The notes below the pieces were generated by a model. It ran no database searches, was not told the DNA's origin, and worked only from the letters and a program-made list of their open reading frames with translations. From an uncultured Variovorax sp. (GTDB taxonomy: Bacteria > Pseudomonadota > Gammaproteobacteria > Burkholderiales > Burkholderiaceae): a stretch of 8,298 nucleotides of DNA. Positions 1-6,458 of the stretch are shown here, in pieces; the first letter of the stretch is position 1, and every line of letters begins with the position of its first letter. A program made the translations under genes and the position numbers. The DNA lies in assembly GCA_946478645.1 (NCBI GenBank), contig CAMLCW010000234.1, forward strand, positions 1-8,298, in the 5' to 3' direction.

Positions 1-931
1 CGGGCATGCGGCCCACGAGTTCGGGAATCAGGCCGAACTTGATCAGGTCTTCGGGTTCGACCTCGCGGAACACCTCGGTGATGCTGCGCTGGGCCTTGCT
101 CTTGACCGAAGCGCCAAAGCCGATGCCCGAGGCTTCGGTGCGCGCCTCGATCACCTTCTCGAGGCCCGCGAAGGCGCCGCCGCAGATGAACAGGATGTTG
201 GTCGTGTCGATCTGCAGGAAGTCCTGGTTCGGATGCTTGCGCCCGCCCTGCGGCGGCACGCTCGCCATCGTGCCTTCGACGAGCTTCAGCAACGCCTGCT
301 GCACGCCCTCACCCGACACGTCGCGCGTGATCGACGGGTTGTCCGACTTGCGCGAGATCTTGTCGATCTCGTCGATGTAGACGATGCCGCGCTGGGCGCG
401 CTCGACTTCGTAGTTGCAGCTCTGCAGCAGCTTCTGGATGATGTTCTCGACGTCTTCGCCCACGTAGCCGGCCTCGGTCAGCGTGGTGGCGTCGGCCATC
501 ACGAACGGCACGTCGAGCATGCGCGCGAGCGTCTGCGCGAGCAGCGTCTTGCCCGAGCCGGTCGGGCCGATCAGCAGGATGTTGCTCTTGCTGAGTTCGA
601 CGTCCTCGCCCTTGGCCTTTTCCTTGTGGCGCAGGCGCTTGTAGTGGTTGTAGACCGCCACCGACAGCATGCGCTTGGCCGGCTCCTGGCCGATCACGTA
701 GTTGTCGAGGTTGGTCTTGATCTCGAGAGGCGTCGGCAGGTCGCTGCGCGCGTCGCGCGGTTCCTCGCCAGCCGGAAGCTCGTCGCGGATGATCTCGTTG
801 CAGAGGTCGATGCACTCGTCGCAAATGAAGACCGAAGGGCCCGCGATCAGCTTCTTGACCTCATGCTGGCTCTTGCCGCAGAACGAGCAGTAAAGCGTTT
901 TTTCGCTGGAAGAGCCTTTTTTCTCGGCCAT
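1..931 (-). CDS. clpX: ClpX, ATP-dependent unfoldase of the ClpXP protease (3' end cut by window edge)
   Basis: ClpX is the AAA+ unfoldase that recognises tagged or misfolded cytosolic proteins, unfolds them with ATP and threads them into ClpP. Translation from the ATG at 931 gives 310 residues before the window ends; the family is usually about 420, so roughly the last quarter is missing. Seen directly: an N-terminal zinc-binding domain with C15, C18, C37 and C40; Walker A GPTGSGKT (122-129); pore-loop motif GYVGED (155-160); Walker B VYIDEID (184-190); a second pore loop RKH (231-233); the ClpP-docking loop IGF (270-272); and the arginine-finger region VGRMP (306-310). The sensor-2 part lies outside the window. 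A GAGG ribosome site (941-944, minus strand) sits 9 nt before the ATG. It is downstream of clpP on the same strand with a 113-bp gap that contains an intrinsic terminator, so expression may be partly uncoupled. Identification is secure. Confidence 0.98.
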   Translation of the reverse strand, partial: MAEKKGSSSEKTLYCSFCGKSQHEVKKLIAGPSVFICDECIDLCNEIIRDELPAGEEPRDARSDLPTPLEIKTNLDNYVIGQEPAKRMLSVAVYNHYKRLRHKEKAKGEDVELSKSNILLIGPTGSGKTLLAQTLARMLDVPFVMADATTLTEAGYVGEDVENIIQKLLQSCNYEVERAQRGIVYIDEIDKISRKSDNPSITRDVSGEGVQQALLKLVEGTMASVPPQGGRKHPNQDFLQIDTTNILFICGGAFAGLEKVIEARTEASGIGFGASVKSKAQRSITEVFREVEPEDLIKFGLIPELVGRMP

Positions 932-969
932 GGACAGGTGCCTCGTTAACGGGGGTAGGGACAATGATA

Positions 970-1009
970 ACTAAACAAAAACGGCGTTTCCCGTGGGGAA
1001 AACGCCGTT
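970..1009 (-). terminator. Rho-independent terminator between clpP and clpX
   Basis: Read on the minus strand, AACGGCGTTTTCCC and GGGAAACGCCGTT form a stem of about 13 pairs with one bulged T and a CAC loop. The stem occupies 980-1009 and is followed immediately by a T-rich run (TTTTTGTTTAG). On the plus strand the stem is followed by CTTGCC with no T-run, so it works in the clpP direction only. A smaller 6-bp hairpin (CGGCGC at 1019-1024 with GCGCCG at 1030-1035) lies between the clpP stop codon and this stem. The expected effect is full or partial termination of clpP transcripts before clpX. Confidence 0.85.
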
Positions 1010-1044
1010 CTTGCCTTTCGGCGCATGCGGCGCCGCGGCCGGAA

Positions 1045-1653
1045 TCAACCGCGCTTTGCAATGACCTGGTCGACCAGGCCGTAATCCTTGGCCTCGTCGG
1101 CCGTGAGGAAATAGTCGCGCTCGGTGTCGGTCTTGACTTTTTCAAGTGGCTGGCCCGTGCGTTCGGCCAGGATGCGGTTCATCTGGTCCTTGGTGCGCAG
1201 GATGTCGCGGGCGTGGATCTCGATGTCGGTGGCCTGGCCGCGCGCGCCGCCGAGCACCTGGTGGATCATGACCTTCGAGTTCGGCAGCGAGAAGCGCTTG
1301 CCCTTCTCGCCGGCGGCGAGCAGGAAGGCGCCCATGCTGGCCGCGAAGCCGATGCACATCGTGGACACGTCGGGCTTGATGAACTGCATCGTGTCGTAGA
1401 TTGCCATGCCCGCGCTCACGCTGCCGCCCGGGGAGTTGATGTAGAACGAAATATCCTTGTCCGGGTTCTCGCTCTCGAGGAACAGCAGCTGCGCCACCAC
1501 GAGGTTGGCGGTCTGGTCGTTCACCTCGCCCACCAGGAAGACGATGCGCTCCTTGAGGAGGCGCGAATAGATGTCGTACGACCGCTCGCCGCGGCCCGAC
1601 TGCTCGACGACCATCGGGATCATGCCGAGATTCTGGATGTCCTGTGCGCTCAT
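1045..1653 (-). CDS. clpP: ClpP, proteolytic subunit of the Clp protease
   Basis: ClpP is a serine peptidase of family S14. Two heptameric rings form a closed barrel that degrades polypeptides delivered by ClpX or ClpA in the cytosol. The protein is 202 residues, normal for the family. The triad is S106 (within AASMG), H131 (within MIHQ) and D180 (within ERDYF). These match E. coli mature S97, H122 and D171 with a constant offset of 9. The oligomer-core motif INSPGGSV (72-79) and the hinge region [14 protein letters not shown] (135-148) are present. The start at 1653 is chosen because GGAG lies 7 nt upstream and the protein begins [10 protein letters not shown]. An in-frame ATG 28 codons earlier has no support. 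Upstream is tig and downstream is clpX, the usual partner gene. A short propeptide before the mature N-terminus is expected from the family. The residue two before the AAS of the active-site motif is F103 after G102, where E. coli has Q. Confidence 0.98.
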   Translation of the reverse strand: MSAQDIQNLGMIPMVVEQSGRGERSYDIYSRLLKERIVFLVGEVNDQTANLVVAQLLFLESENPDKDISFYINSPGGSVSAGMAIYDTMQFIKPDVSTMCIGFAASMGAFLLAAGEKGKRFSLPNSKVMIHQVLGGARGQATDIEIHARDILRTKDQMNRILAERTGQPLEKVKTDTERDYFLTADEAKDYGLVDQVIAKRG

Positions 1654-1660
1654 GAATATG

Positions 1661-1664
1661 CTCC
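1661..1664 (-). promoter_or_regulatory. Ribosome binding site that fixes the clpP start
   Basis: GGAG on the minus strand lies 7 nt before the ATG at 1653, which is good Shine-Dalgarno geometry. The only competing in-frame ATG (at 1737) lies inside the tig-clpP stem-loop and would add a Ser/Asn/Arg-rich leader unlike ClpP, so the shorter 202-residue product is preferred. Confidence 0.75.
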
Positions 1665-1710
1665 GGGAAAAGGGTTCGTTCGCTGTTGTGTTTGACTGTA
1701 CGCCTGAGTG

Positions 1711-1738
1711 AAATGGGGCTCGTGCCGCAAAGCACAAG
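1711..1738 (-). promoter_or_regulatory. Candidate sigma32 (heat-shock) promoter for clpP
   Basis: On the minus strand CTTGTGC (1732-1738) is followed after 13 nt by CCCCATTT (1711-1718). The heat-shock sigma factor RpoH recognises CTTGAAA, 11-16 nt, then CCCCATNT. The -10 element matches completely and the core CTTG of the -35 is present, but the AAA part is not. Transcription would start near 1704, giving a 5' leader of about 50 nt before clpP. ClpP is a heat-shock protein in E. coli, which fits. The same bases form most of the adjacent stem-loop, so one explanation could make the other coincidental. Moderate confidence. Confidence 0.45.
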
Positions 1739-1745
1739 CCCCATT
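1712..1745 (-). terminator. Stem-loop between tig and clpP, possible weak terminator or attenuator
   Basis: A 14-base arm (1732-1745) pairs with 1712-1725 around a 6-nt loop. In minus-strand RNA every position pairs, with one U-G wobble; in plus-strand RNA the same position would be a C-A mismatch. The structure is therefore best formed in the tig-to-clpP direction. Only UUUC follows the stem, which is poor for intrinsic termination. It could be a weak terminator, an mRNA-protecting 3' hairpin for tig, or a by-product of the overlapping sigma32-like promoter. Confidence 0.55.
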
Positions 1746-1770
1746 CGCCATCATGCGTGCGGCGCCGGGA

Positions 1771-3084
1771 TCAGCCCTGCTGCGCCATCAGCTCGTCGAA
1801 CGTCACCGACTTTTCGGTGACCTTGGCCTTGCCGAGCACGAAGTCGGTCACGTTGTTCTCGATCACGACCGCCTCGACCTCGGCCAGGCGGTTGTTGTCG
1901 CTGAAGTACCAGCGCACGACGTCGGCCGGCTTCTCGTAGCTCGCGGCCAGCTCGTCGACGTGGGCCTTGATCTGCTCGGGCTTGGCCTGCAGGTTGTTGG
2001 CACGCACCAGCTCGGCCACCACCAGGCCCAGGCGCACGCGGCGCTCGGCCTGCGGGCGGAACACTTCCTCGGGGATCGGCGCCTTGTCGGCGTCCTTGAT
2101 GCCGCGCTGCTTGAGCTCGGCGCGGGCGCCTTCGATCATGCGGTTGACTTCCGACTGCACGCTGGCGTTCGGCAGGTCGAGCTCGGCGTTGGCGACCAGT
2201 GCGTCCATCACGGCGTTCTTGTTGCGCGCCAGCAGGCGGAACTTCACTTCGCGCTCGAGGTTCTTCTTGATGTCGGCGCGCAGGCCCTCGACCGTGGCGT
2301 CAGGAATACCGAGCGACTTGGCGAGCTGCTCATTGACTTCGGGCAGGTGCGAGGCCTCGATCTTCTTCACGGTGACCATGAAGTCGGCCTGCTTGCCGGC
2401 CACGTCCTTGCCGTGGTAGTCGGCCGGGAACGACAGCGGGAAGGTGCGGCTGTCGCCCGCTTTCATGCCGCGCACGGCATCTTCGAATTCCTTCAGCATC
2501 TGGCCTTCGCCGACGATGAACTGGAAGTCTTCGGCCTTGCCGCCCTGGAACGGCTCGCCGTCGATCTTGCCTTCGAAGTCGACTGTCACGCGGTCGTTGT
2601 CCTCGGCCACGGCGTCCTGGGCGCGCTGCGCGAAGGTGCGGCGCTGCTTGCGCAGGATCTCGAGCGTCTTGTCGATCGCGTCGTCGCCCACTTCGGCCGA
2701 GAGCTTCTCGACTTCGGCATTCGCCAGGTCGTTGATCTTGACTTCGGGGAACACCTCGAACACCGCGTCGAAAGCCAGCTGGCCCTCGGGCGCTTCTTCC
2801 TTCTCGGTGATGCGGGGCTGGCCGGCCACGCGCAGCTTGGCCTCGTTGGCGGCCTGCGAGAAGGCTTCGCCGACCTTGTCGTTCATGACCTCGTAGTGCA
2901 CCGAGTAGCCGTAGCGCTGGGCCACGACGTTCATCGGCACCTTGCCGGGGCGGAAGCCGTCCATCTTGACGGTGCGCGCGAGCTTCTTGAGGCGCGAATC
3001 GACTTCCGACTGGATGGTGCCGACCGGAAGGGTCAGCGTGATCTTGCGTTCGAGCTTCTCGAGAGTTTCAACGGTCACGGTCAT
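1771..3084 (-). CDS. tig: Trigger factor, ribosome-associated chaperone and prolyl isomerase
   Basis: Trigger factor docks at ribosomal protein L23 beside the exit tunnel, shields nascent chains and catalyses prolyl cis/trans isomerisation. The product is 437 residues (E. coli has 432). Seen: an N-terminal ribosome-binding domain with the signature GFRPGKVP (43-50), including F44 and R45; an FKBP-type PPIase domain at about 162-242 (VTVDFEGKIDGEPFQGG near its start, then FIVGEGQMLKEFE and GMKAGDSRTF); and a long helical C-terminal chaperone domain from about 243 to the end. The start at 3084 is supported by AAGGAAG (3090-3096, minus strand) a few nt upstream and by the expected N-terminus MTVTVETLEK. 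The start is 26 bp from the 3' end of tRNA-Leu, so tig mRNA may be released by tRNA processing. clpP and clpX follow on the same strand, the common beta-proteobacterial order. Confidence 0.98.
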   Translation of the reverse strand: MTVTVETLEKLERKITLTLPVGTIQSEVDSRLKKLARTVKMDGFRPGKVPMNVVAQRYGYSVHYEVMNDKVGEAFSQAANEAKLRVAGQPRITEKEEAPEGQLAFDAVFEVFPEVKINDLANAEVEKLSAEVGDDAIDKTLEILRKQRRTFAQRAQDAVAEDNDRVTVDFEGKIDGEPFQGGKAEDFQFIVGEGQMLKEFEDAVRGMKAGDSRTFPLSFPADYHGKDVAGKQADFMVTVKKIEASHLPEVNEQLAKSLGIPDATVEGLRADIKKNLEREVKFRLLARNKNAVMDALVANAELDLPNASVQSEVNRMIEGARAELKQRGIKDADKAPIPEEVFRPQAERRVRLGLVVAELVRANNLQAKPEQIKAHVDELAASYEKPADVVRWYFSDNNRLAEVEAVVIENNVTDFVLGKAKVTEKSVTFDELMAQQG

Positions 3085-3110
3085 GGTGTCTTCCTTGTGA
3101 GGGGTGTGGC

Positions 3111-3197
3111 TGGTGCGCGGGGCCGGACTCGAACCGGCACGTTCTTGCGAACGTCAGGACCTAAACCTGGTGCGTCTACCAATTTCGCCACCCGCGC
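3111..3197 (-). tRNA. tRNA-Leu (anticodon UAG), CCA end encoded
   Basis: The minus-strand sequence folds as a class II tRNA. The acceptor is GCGCGGG paired with CCCGCGC. The D-arm is GCGAAATTGGTAGACGC. The anticodon loop is TTTAGGT (3160-3166) with anticodon TAG at 3162-3164. The long variable arm is CGTTC-GCAA-GAACG. The T-arm is GCCGG-TTCGAGT-CCGGC. The discriminator base is A (3114) and the genomic CCA is at 3111-3113. The long variable arm, discriminator A and anticodon all indicate leucine, reading CUA and other CUN codons. The outermost anticodon-stem pair is a C-A mismatch (CCAGG against CCTGA). tig begins 26 bp downstream. No convincing sigma70 promoter was found in the 99 bp upstream: a TTGACC at 3282-3287 lacks a matching -10. 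Confidence 0.97.
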
Positions 3198-3223
3198 TTG
3201 CCAAATTTTTCAGGTGAATGCAA

Positions 3224-3275
3224 AGGCGGACGGCCCTGGTGCCACGACAAATCGAAGCCCAAAGACCGTCCGCCT
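3224..3275 (-). terminator. Inverted repeat after the efflux operon, possible terminator
   Basis: AGGCGGACGG (3224-3233) and CCGTCCGCCT (3266-3275) are perfect 10-base inverted repeats around a 32-nt loop. They lie 22 bp beyond the permease stop codon and upstream of tRNA-Leu. In minus-strand RNA only UUUG follows the stem, and the loop is long for an intrinsic terminator, although it contains short complementary stretches (such as TGGCACCA) that could fold further. Likely roles are 3'-end formation or protection for the efflux mRNA, insulating the tRNA-tig block. Function is inferred. Confidence 0.5.
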
Positions 3276-3296
3276 GAAATCGGTCAACCGCGCATT

Positions 3297-6200
3297 TTAA
3301 ACGCTAATCGGACCCTCTTTCGGCTCCCGCCTGATACGGAATGCAGCGGCGTACATGGCCGGCAGCGCCAGCAGGGTCAAGACGGTGGCCACGATCAGGC
3401 CGCCCATGATCGCCACGGCCATCGGTCCCCAGAACACGCTGCGCGACAGCGGAATCATCGCGAGCACCGCCGCCGCCGCGGTCAGCACGATCGGCCGCAG
3501 GCGCCGCACGGCCGACTCGACGATCGCGTTCCAGGCCGGCACGCCGGCCGCGCGGTCGAGCTCGATCTGGTCGATCAGGATCACCGCGTTGCGCTGGATC
3601 ATGCCCATCAGCGCGATCACGCCCAGCAGCGCGACGAAGCCGAATGGCCGGTTCAGCAGCAGCAGCGCACCGGCCACGCCCGCGATGCCCAGCGGGCCGG
3701 TCATGAACACCAGCAGCGAGCGGCTGAAGCTGTGCAGCTGCAGCATCAGCAAGGTGAACACCAGGAACAGCATGATCGGCACGCCCACCACGATCGAAGC
3801 CGAGCCCTTGCTGCTTTCCTCGACCGCGCCCGCCACCTCGATGCGGTAGCTGCCGTGGCCGGCGGCATGCCAGCCGGCCTCGATCCGGCGCAGCTCGGGC
3901 AGCAGTTGCTCGGTGACGGTGGCACCCTGCAGGCCCTCGACCACGTCGCCCTGCACGGTGATCGCGTAGTTGCGGTTCTCGCGCCACATCACACCGGGCT
4001 CCCAGGTGAACACCGGCCGCGCAATCTGCGTGAGCGGAATCGAGCGCCCCGACGCCGTGGGCAGGTAGGCATTGCCGATGTCCGAAATCGCTTCGCGCTC
4101 GTCGGCCGCCTGCCGCAGCACGATGTCGATCAGCAGGTCGTTCTCGCGGTACTGGCCCACCGTGGTGCCCGAGAACATCGTGCGCGAGGCCTGGGCGATG
4201 GCCTGGCTGGTCACGCCGAGCGCACGCGCCTTGGCCTGGTCGACCTCGAGCCGGATCACCTTGACCGATTCGTTCCAGTTGTCGTTCACGCCGCGCATGT
4301 TGGCGTTGGCCTGCAGCACGGCCTTGACCTCGTCGGCGCGCGCACGCAGCTCGGCCGGGTCGTTGCCGATCACGCGGAACTGCACCGGATAAGCCACCGG
4401 CGGCCCGTTCGGCAGCAGCTTGACGCGCCCGCGCACTTCGGGGAACTCCTGGGCGAGCAGGGTCGGCAGCGCCATGCGCAGGCGCTCCCGCACCTTCAGG
4501 TCGCTCGCCAGCACGATGAACTGCGACACGTTGCTTTGCGGAAAGACCTGGTCCAGCGGCAGGTAGAAGCGCGGCACGCCCGAGCCGACCCAGGTGCTGA
4601 CCGTCTTCACGCCCTCTTCCTTCAACATGCGCGCCTCGACGCGCTTGGCCACTTCCTCGTTGGCGGCGAAGGAGGTGCCTTCGGGGAACCAGATGTCCAC
4701 CAGGATCTCGGGACGGCTCGAATCGGGAAAGAACTGCTGCTGCACCCGGCCCATGCCGACGATGCCGAGCGCGAAGATCAGCACCGTCGCGCCGATGGTC
4801 AGCCAGCGGTGCTGCACGCACCAGTCCACGGTGCGACGAAAACGGTTGTAGAACGGCGTGTCGAACAGCTCGTGCGGTGGCGCATTCGGATCGTGCGGCT
4901 TCACCTTGAGCAGCAGCGTGCCCAGGTAGGGCACGAAGTAGACCGACACGATCCACGAGAGCACCAGCGCGATCACCGTCACCGCGAAGATCGCGAAGGT
5001 GTATTCGCCCGTCACCGATTTCGCAAGGCCGATCGGCAGGAAGCCCGCGGCCGTGATGAGCGTGCCGGTCAGCATCGGCTTGGCGGTGACGTCGTAGGCG
5101 AAGGTGGCCGCGCGCACCTTGTCATAGCCCTCCTCCATCTTCCGCACCATCATCTCGACCGCGATGATCGCGTCGTCCACCAGCAGGCCGAGCGCGATGA
5201 TCAGCGAGCCCAGCGATATCTTGTGCAGCCCGATGCCGAAGTAGTCCATGGCCAGGAAGGTCACGGCCAGCACCAGCGGGATCGTGATCGCCACCACCAA
5301 GCCCGGGCGCATGTCGATGTACCAGCCGAAGCGCCCGCCCTTGTGCAGGCCGAGCGAGATGATGCTCACCGCCAGCACGATGGCCACCGCCTCGATCAGC
5401 ACGCCGACGAACTCGTTGACCGAGTTGGCCACCGCCACCGGCTGGTCCTGCACCTGCGCGAGCTTGACGCCGGCCGGCAGCTGCCGGTCGATCTGCACCG
5501 CGGCGGCGCGCAGCGCCTCGCCGAGCGCGATGATGTCGCCGCCCTTGGCCATCGACACGCCGAGCGCGATCACCTCCTTGCCCTGGTGGCGCACCTTGAC
5601 GGCCGGCGGATCGACGTAGCCACGGCGGATCTCGGCGATGTCGCCAAGCCGCAGCTGGTTGCCCGAACTGCCGCGGATCGGCATCTCGCGCAGCTGGTCG
5701 ACGCTCGTGAACTGCCCGCCCACGCGCACCTGCACCACGTCGAGCGGCGACTGGATCGCGCCCGCGCTCTCGACCGCATTCTGCGAGCCGAGCTGCTGCA
5801 GCACCGCGTTGAAATCGAGCCCGAGCTGCGCCACGCGCGTCTGCGAGATCTCGATGTAGACCTTCTCGTCCTGCACGCCGAACTGCTCGACCTTGGCGAC
5901 GTCGGGCACGCGCAGGAGCTGCTGGCGCACGTCGTCGGCCATGGTCTTGAGTTCGGCATAGCTGAAGCCTTCGCTCTCGAGCGCGTAGATCACGCCATAG
6001 ACGTCGCCGAACTCGTCGTTGAAGAAAGGCCCCTGCACGCCCGGCGGCAAGGTGCCGCGCATGTCGCCGATCTTCTTGCGTACCGTGTACCAGACGTTCG
6101 CGACCTCGGAGGCCTTCGACGAATCCTTGATCTGGAAGATGATCTGCGACTCGCCCGGCTTCGAGTAGCTGCGGATCTTGTCGGCGTACGGCGCCTCCTG

Positions 6201-6458
6201 CAGCGTGCGCTCGAGCTTGTCGGTGACCTGCTCGGCCACCTGCTGCGCGGTGGCGCCGGGCCAGTAGGTGCGCACCACCATGGCCCGGAAGGTGAACGGC
6301 GGATCCTCGTCCTGGCCGAGCTGGAAGTACGCAAAGGCCCCCAGCACCATCAGCACCACCATCAGGTAGCGCGTGAGCGGCGCGTGGTCGAGCGCCCATT
6401 TCGAGAGATTGAAGCCGGCCGGCTTGCCGGCGTCGGGTGTGGCCGCGGGCTGCGTCAT
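3297..6458 (-). CDS. RND-type efflux permease (AcrB-like inner-membrane pump)
   Basis: Proton-driven RND transporter, the inner-membrane subunit of a tripartite pump that exports drugs or other amphiphiles. It has 1053 residues, normal for the AcrB family. Layout seen: TM1 about 30-48; first periplasmic domain 49-345; TM2-TM6 about 348-512; TM7 552-570; second periplasmic domain 571-885; TM8-TM12 about 887-1040. The proton-relay pair is D428-D429 in GLLVDDAI, matching AcrB D407/D408. R986 and T993 (in RLRPIVLT) match AcrB R971/T978. The AcrB K940 position is arginine (R956, in GMIQRNAV). This arginine and the DEDPPFTF segment near the N-terminus suggest a TriC-like branch rather than classical AcrB. 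The start at 6458 overlaps the adaptor stop as ATGA, and there is no strong ribosome site, which points to translational coupling. The reading frame stays open upstream, but that part is a shadow of the adaptor gene. Substrate unknown. Confidence 0.95.
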   Translation of the reverse strand: MTQPAATPDAGKPAGFNLSKWALDHAPLTRYLMVVLMVLGAFAYFQLGQDEDPPFTFRAMVVRTYWPGATAQQVAEQVTDKLERTLQEAPYADKIRSYSKPGESQIIFQIKDSSKASEVANVWYTVRKKIGDMRGTLPPGVQGPFFNDEFGDVYGVIYALESEGFSYAELKTMADDVRQQLLRVPDVAKVEQFGVQDEKVYIEISQTRVAQLGLDFNAVLQQLGSQNAVESAGAIQSPLDVVQVRVGGQFTSVDQLREMPIRGSSGNQLRLGDIAEIRRGYVDPPAVKVRHQGKEVIALGVSMAKGGDIIALGEALRAAAVQIDRQLPAGVKLAQVQDQPVAVANSVNEFVGVLIEAVAIVLAVSIISLGLHKGGRFGWYIDMRPGLVVAITIPLVLAVTFLAMDYFGIGLHKISLGSLIIALGLLVDDAIIAVEMMVRKMEEGYDKVRAATFAYDVTAKPMLTGTLITAAGFLPIGLAKSVTGEYTFAIFAVTVIALVLSWIVSVYFVPYLGTLLLKVKPHDPNAPPHELFDTPFYNRFRRTVDWCVQHRWLTIGATVLIFALGIVGMGRVQQQFFPDSSRPEILVDIWFPEGTSFAANEEVAKRVEARMLKEEGVKTVSTWVGSGVPRFYLPLDQVFPQSNVSQFIVLASDLKVRERLRMALPTLLAQEFPEVRGRVKLLPNGPPVAYPVQFRVIGNDPAELRARADEVKAVLQANANMRGVNDNWNESVKVIRLEVDQAKARALGVTSQAIAQASRTMFSGTTVGQYRENDLLIDIVLRQAADEREAISDIGNAYLPTASGRSIPLTQIARPVFTWEPGVMWRENRNYAITVQGDVVEGLQGATVTEQLLPELRRIEAGWHAAGHGSYRIEVAGAVEESSKGSASIVVGVPIMLFLVFTLLMLQLHSFSRSLLVFMTGPLGIAGVAGALLLLNRPFGFVALLGVIALMGMIQRNAVILIDQIELDRAAGVPAWNAIVESAVRRLRPIVLTAAAAVLAMIPLSRSVFWGPMAVAIMGGLIVATVLTLLALPAMYAAAFRIRREPKEGPISV

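Noticed and set aside
964..1695. Plus-strand open frame of 243 codons opposite clpP
   Set aside because: It is antisense to the catalytic region of ClpP and starts inside the clpP-clpX terminator. It has no independent support.
1654..1737. Longer ClpP start adding 28 residues
   Set aside because: The upstream ATG lies in the stem-loop, and the GGAG site and family N-terminus favour the start at 1653.
1708..3300. Open frame of 530 codons on the plus strand
   Set aside because: It runs antisense through tig and across the tRNA gene. The translation is Leu/Ala/His/Val-rich without recognisable motifs.
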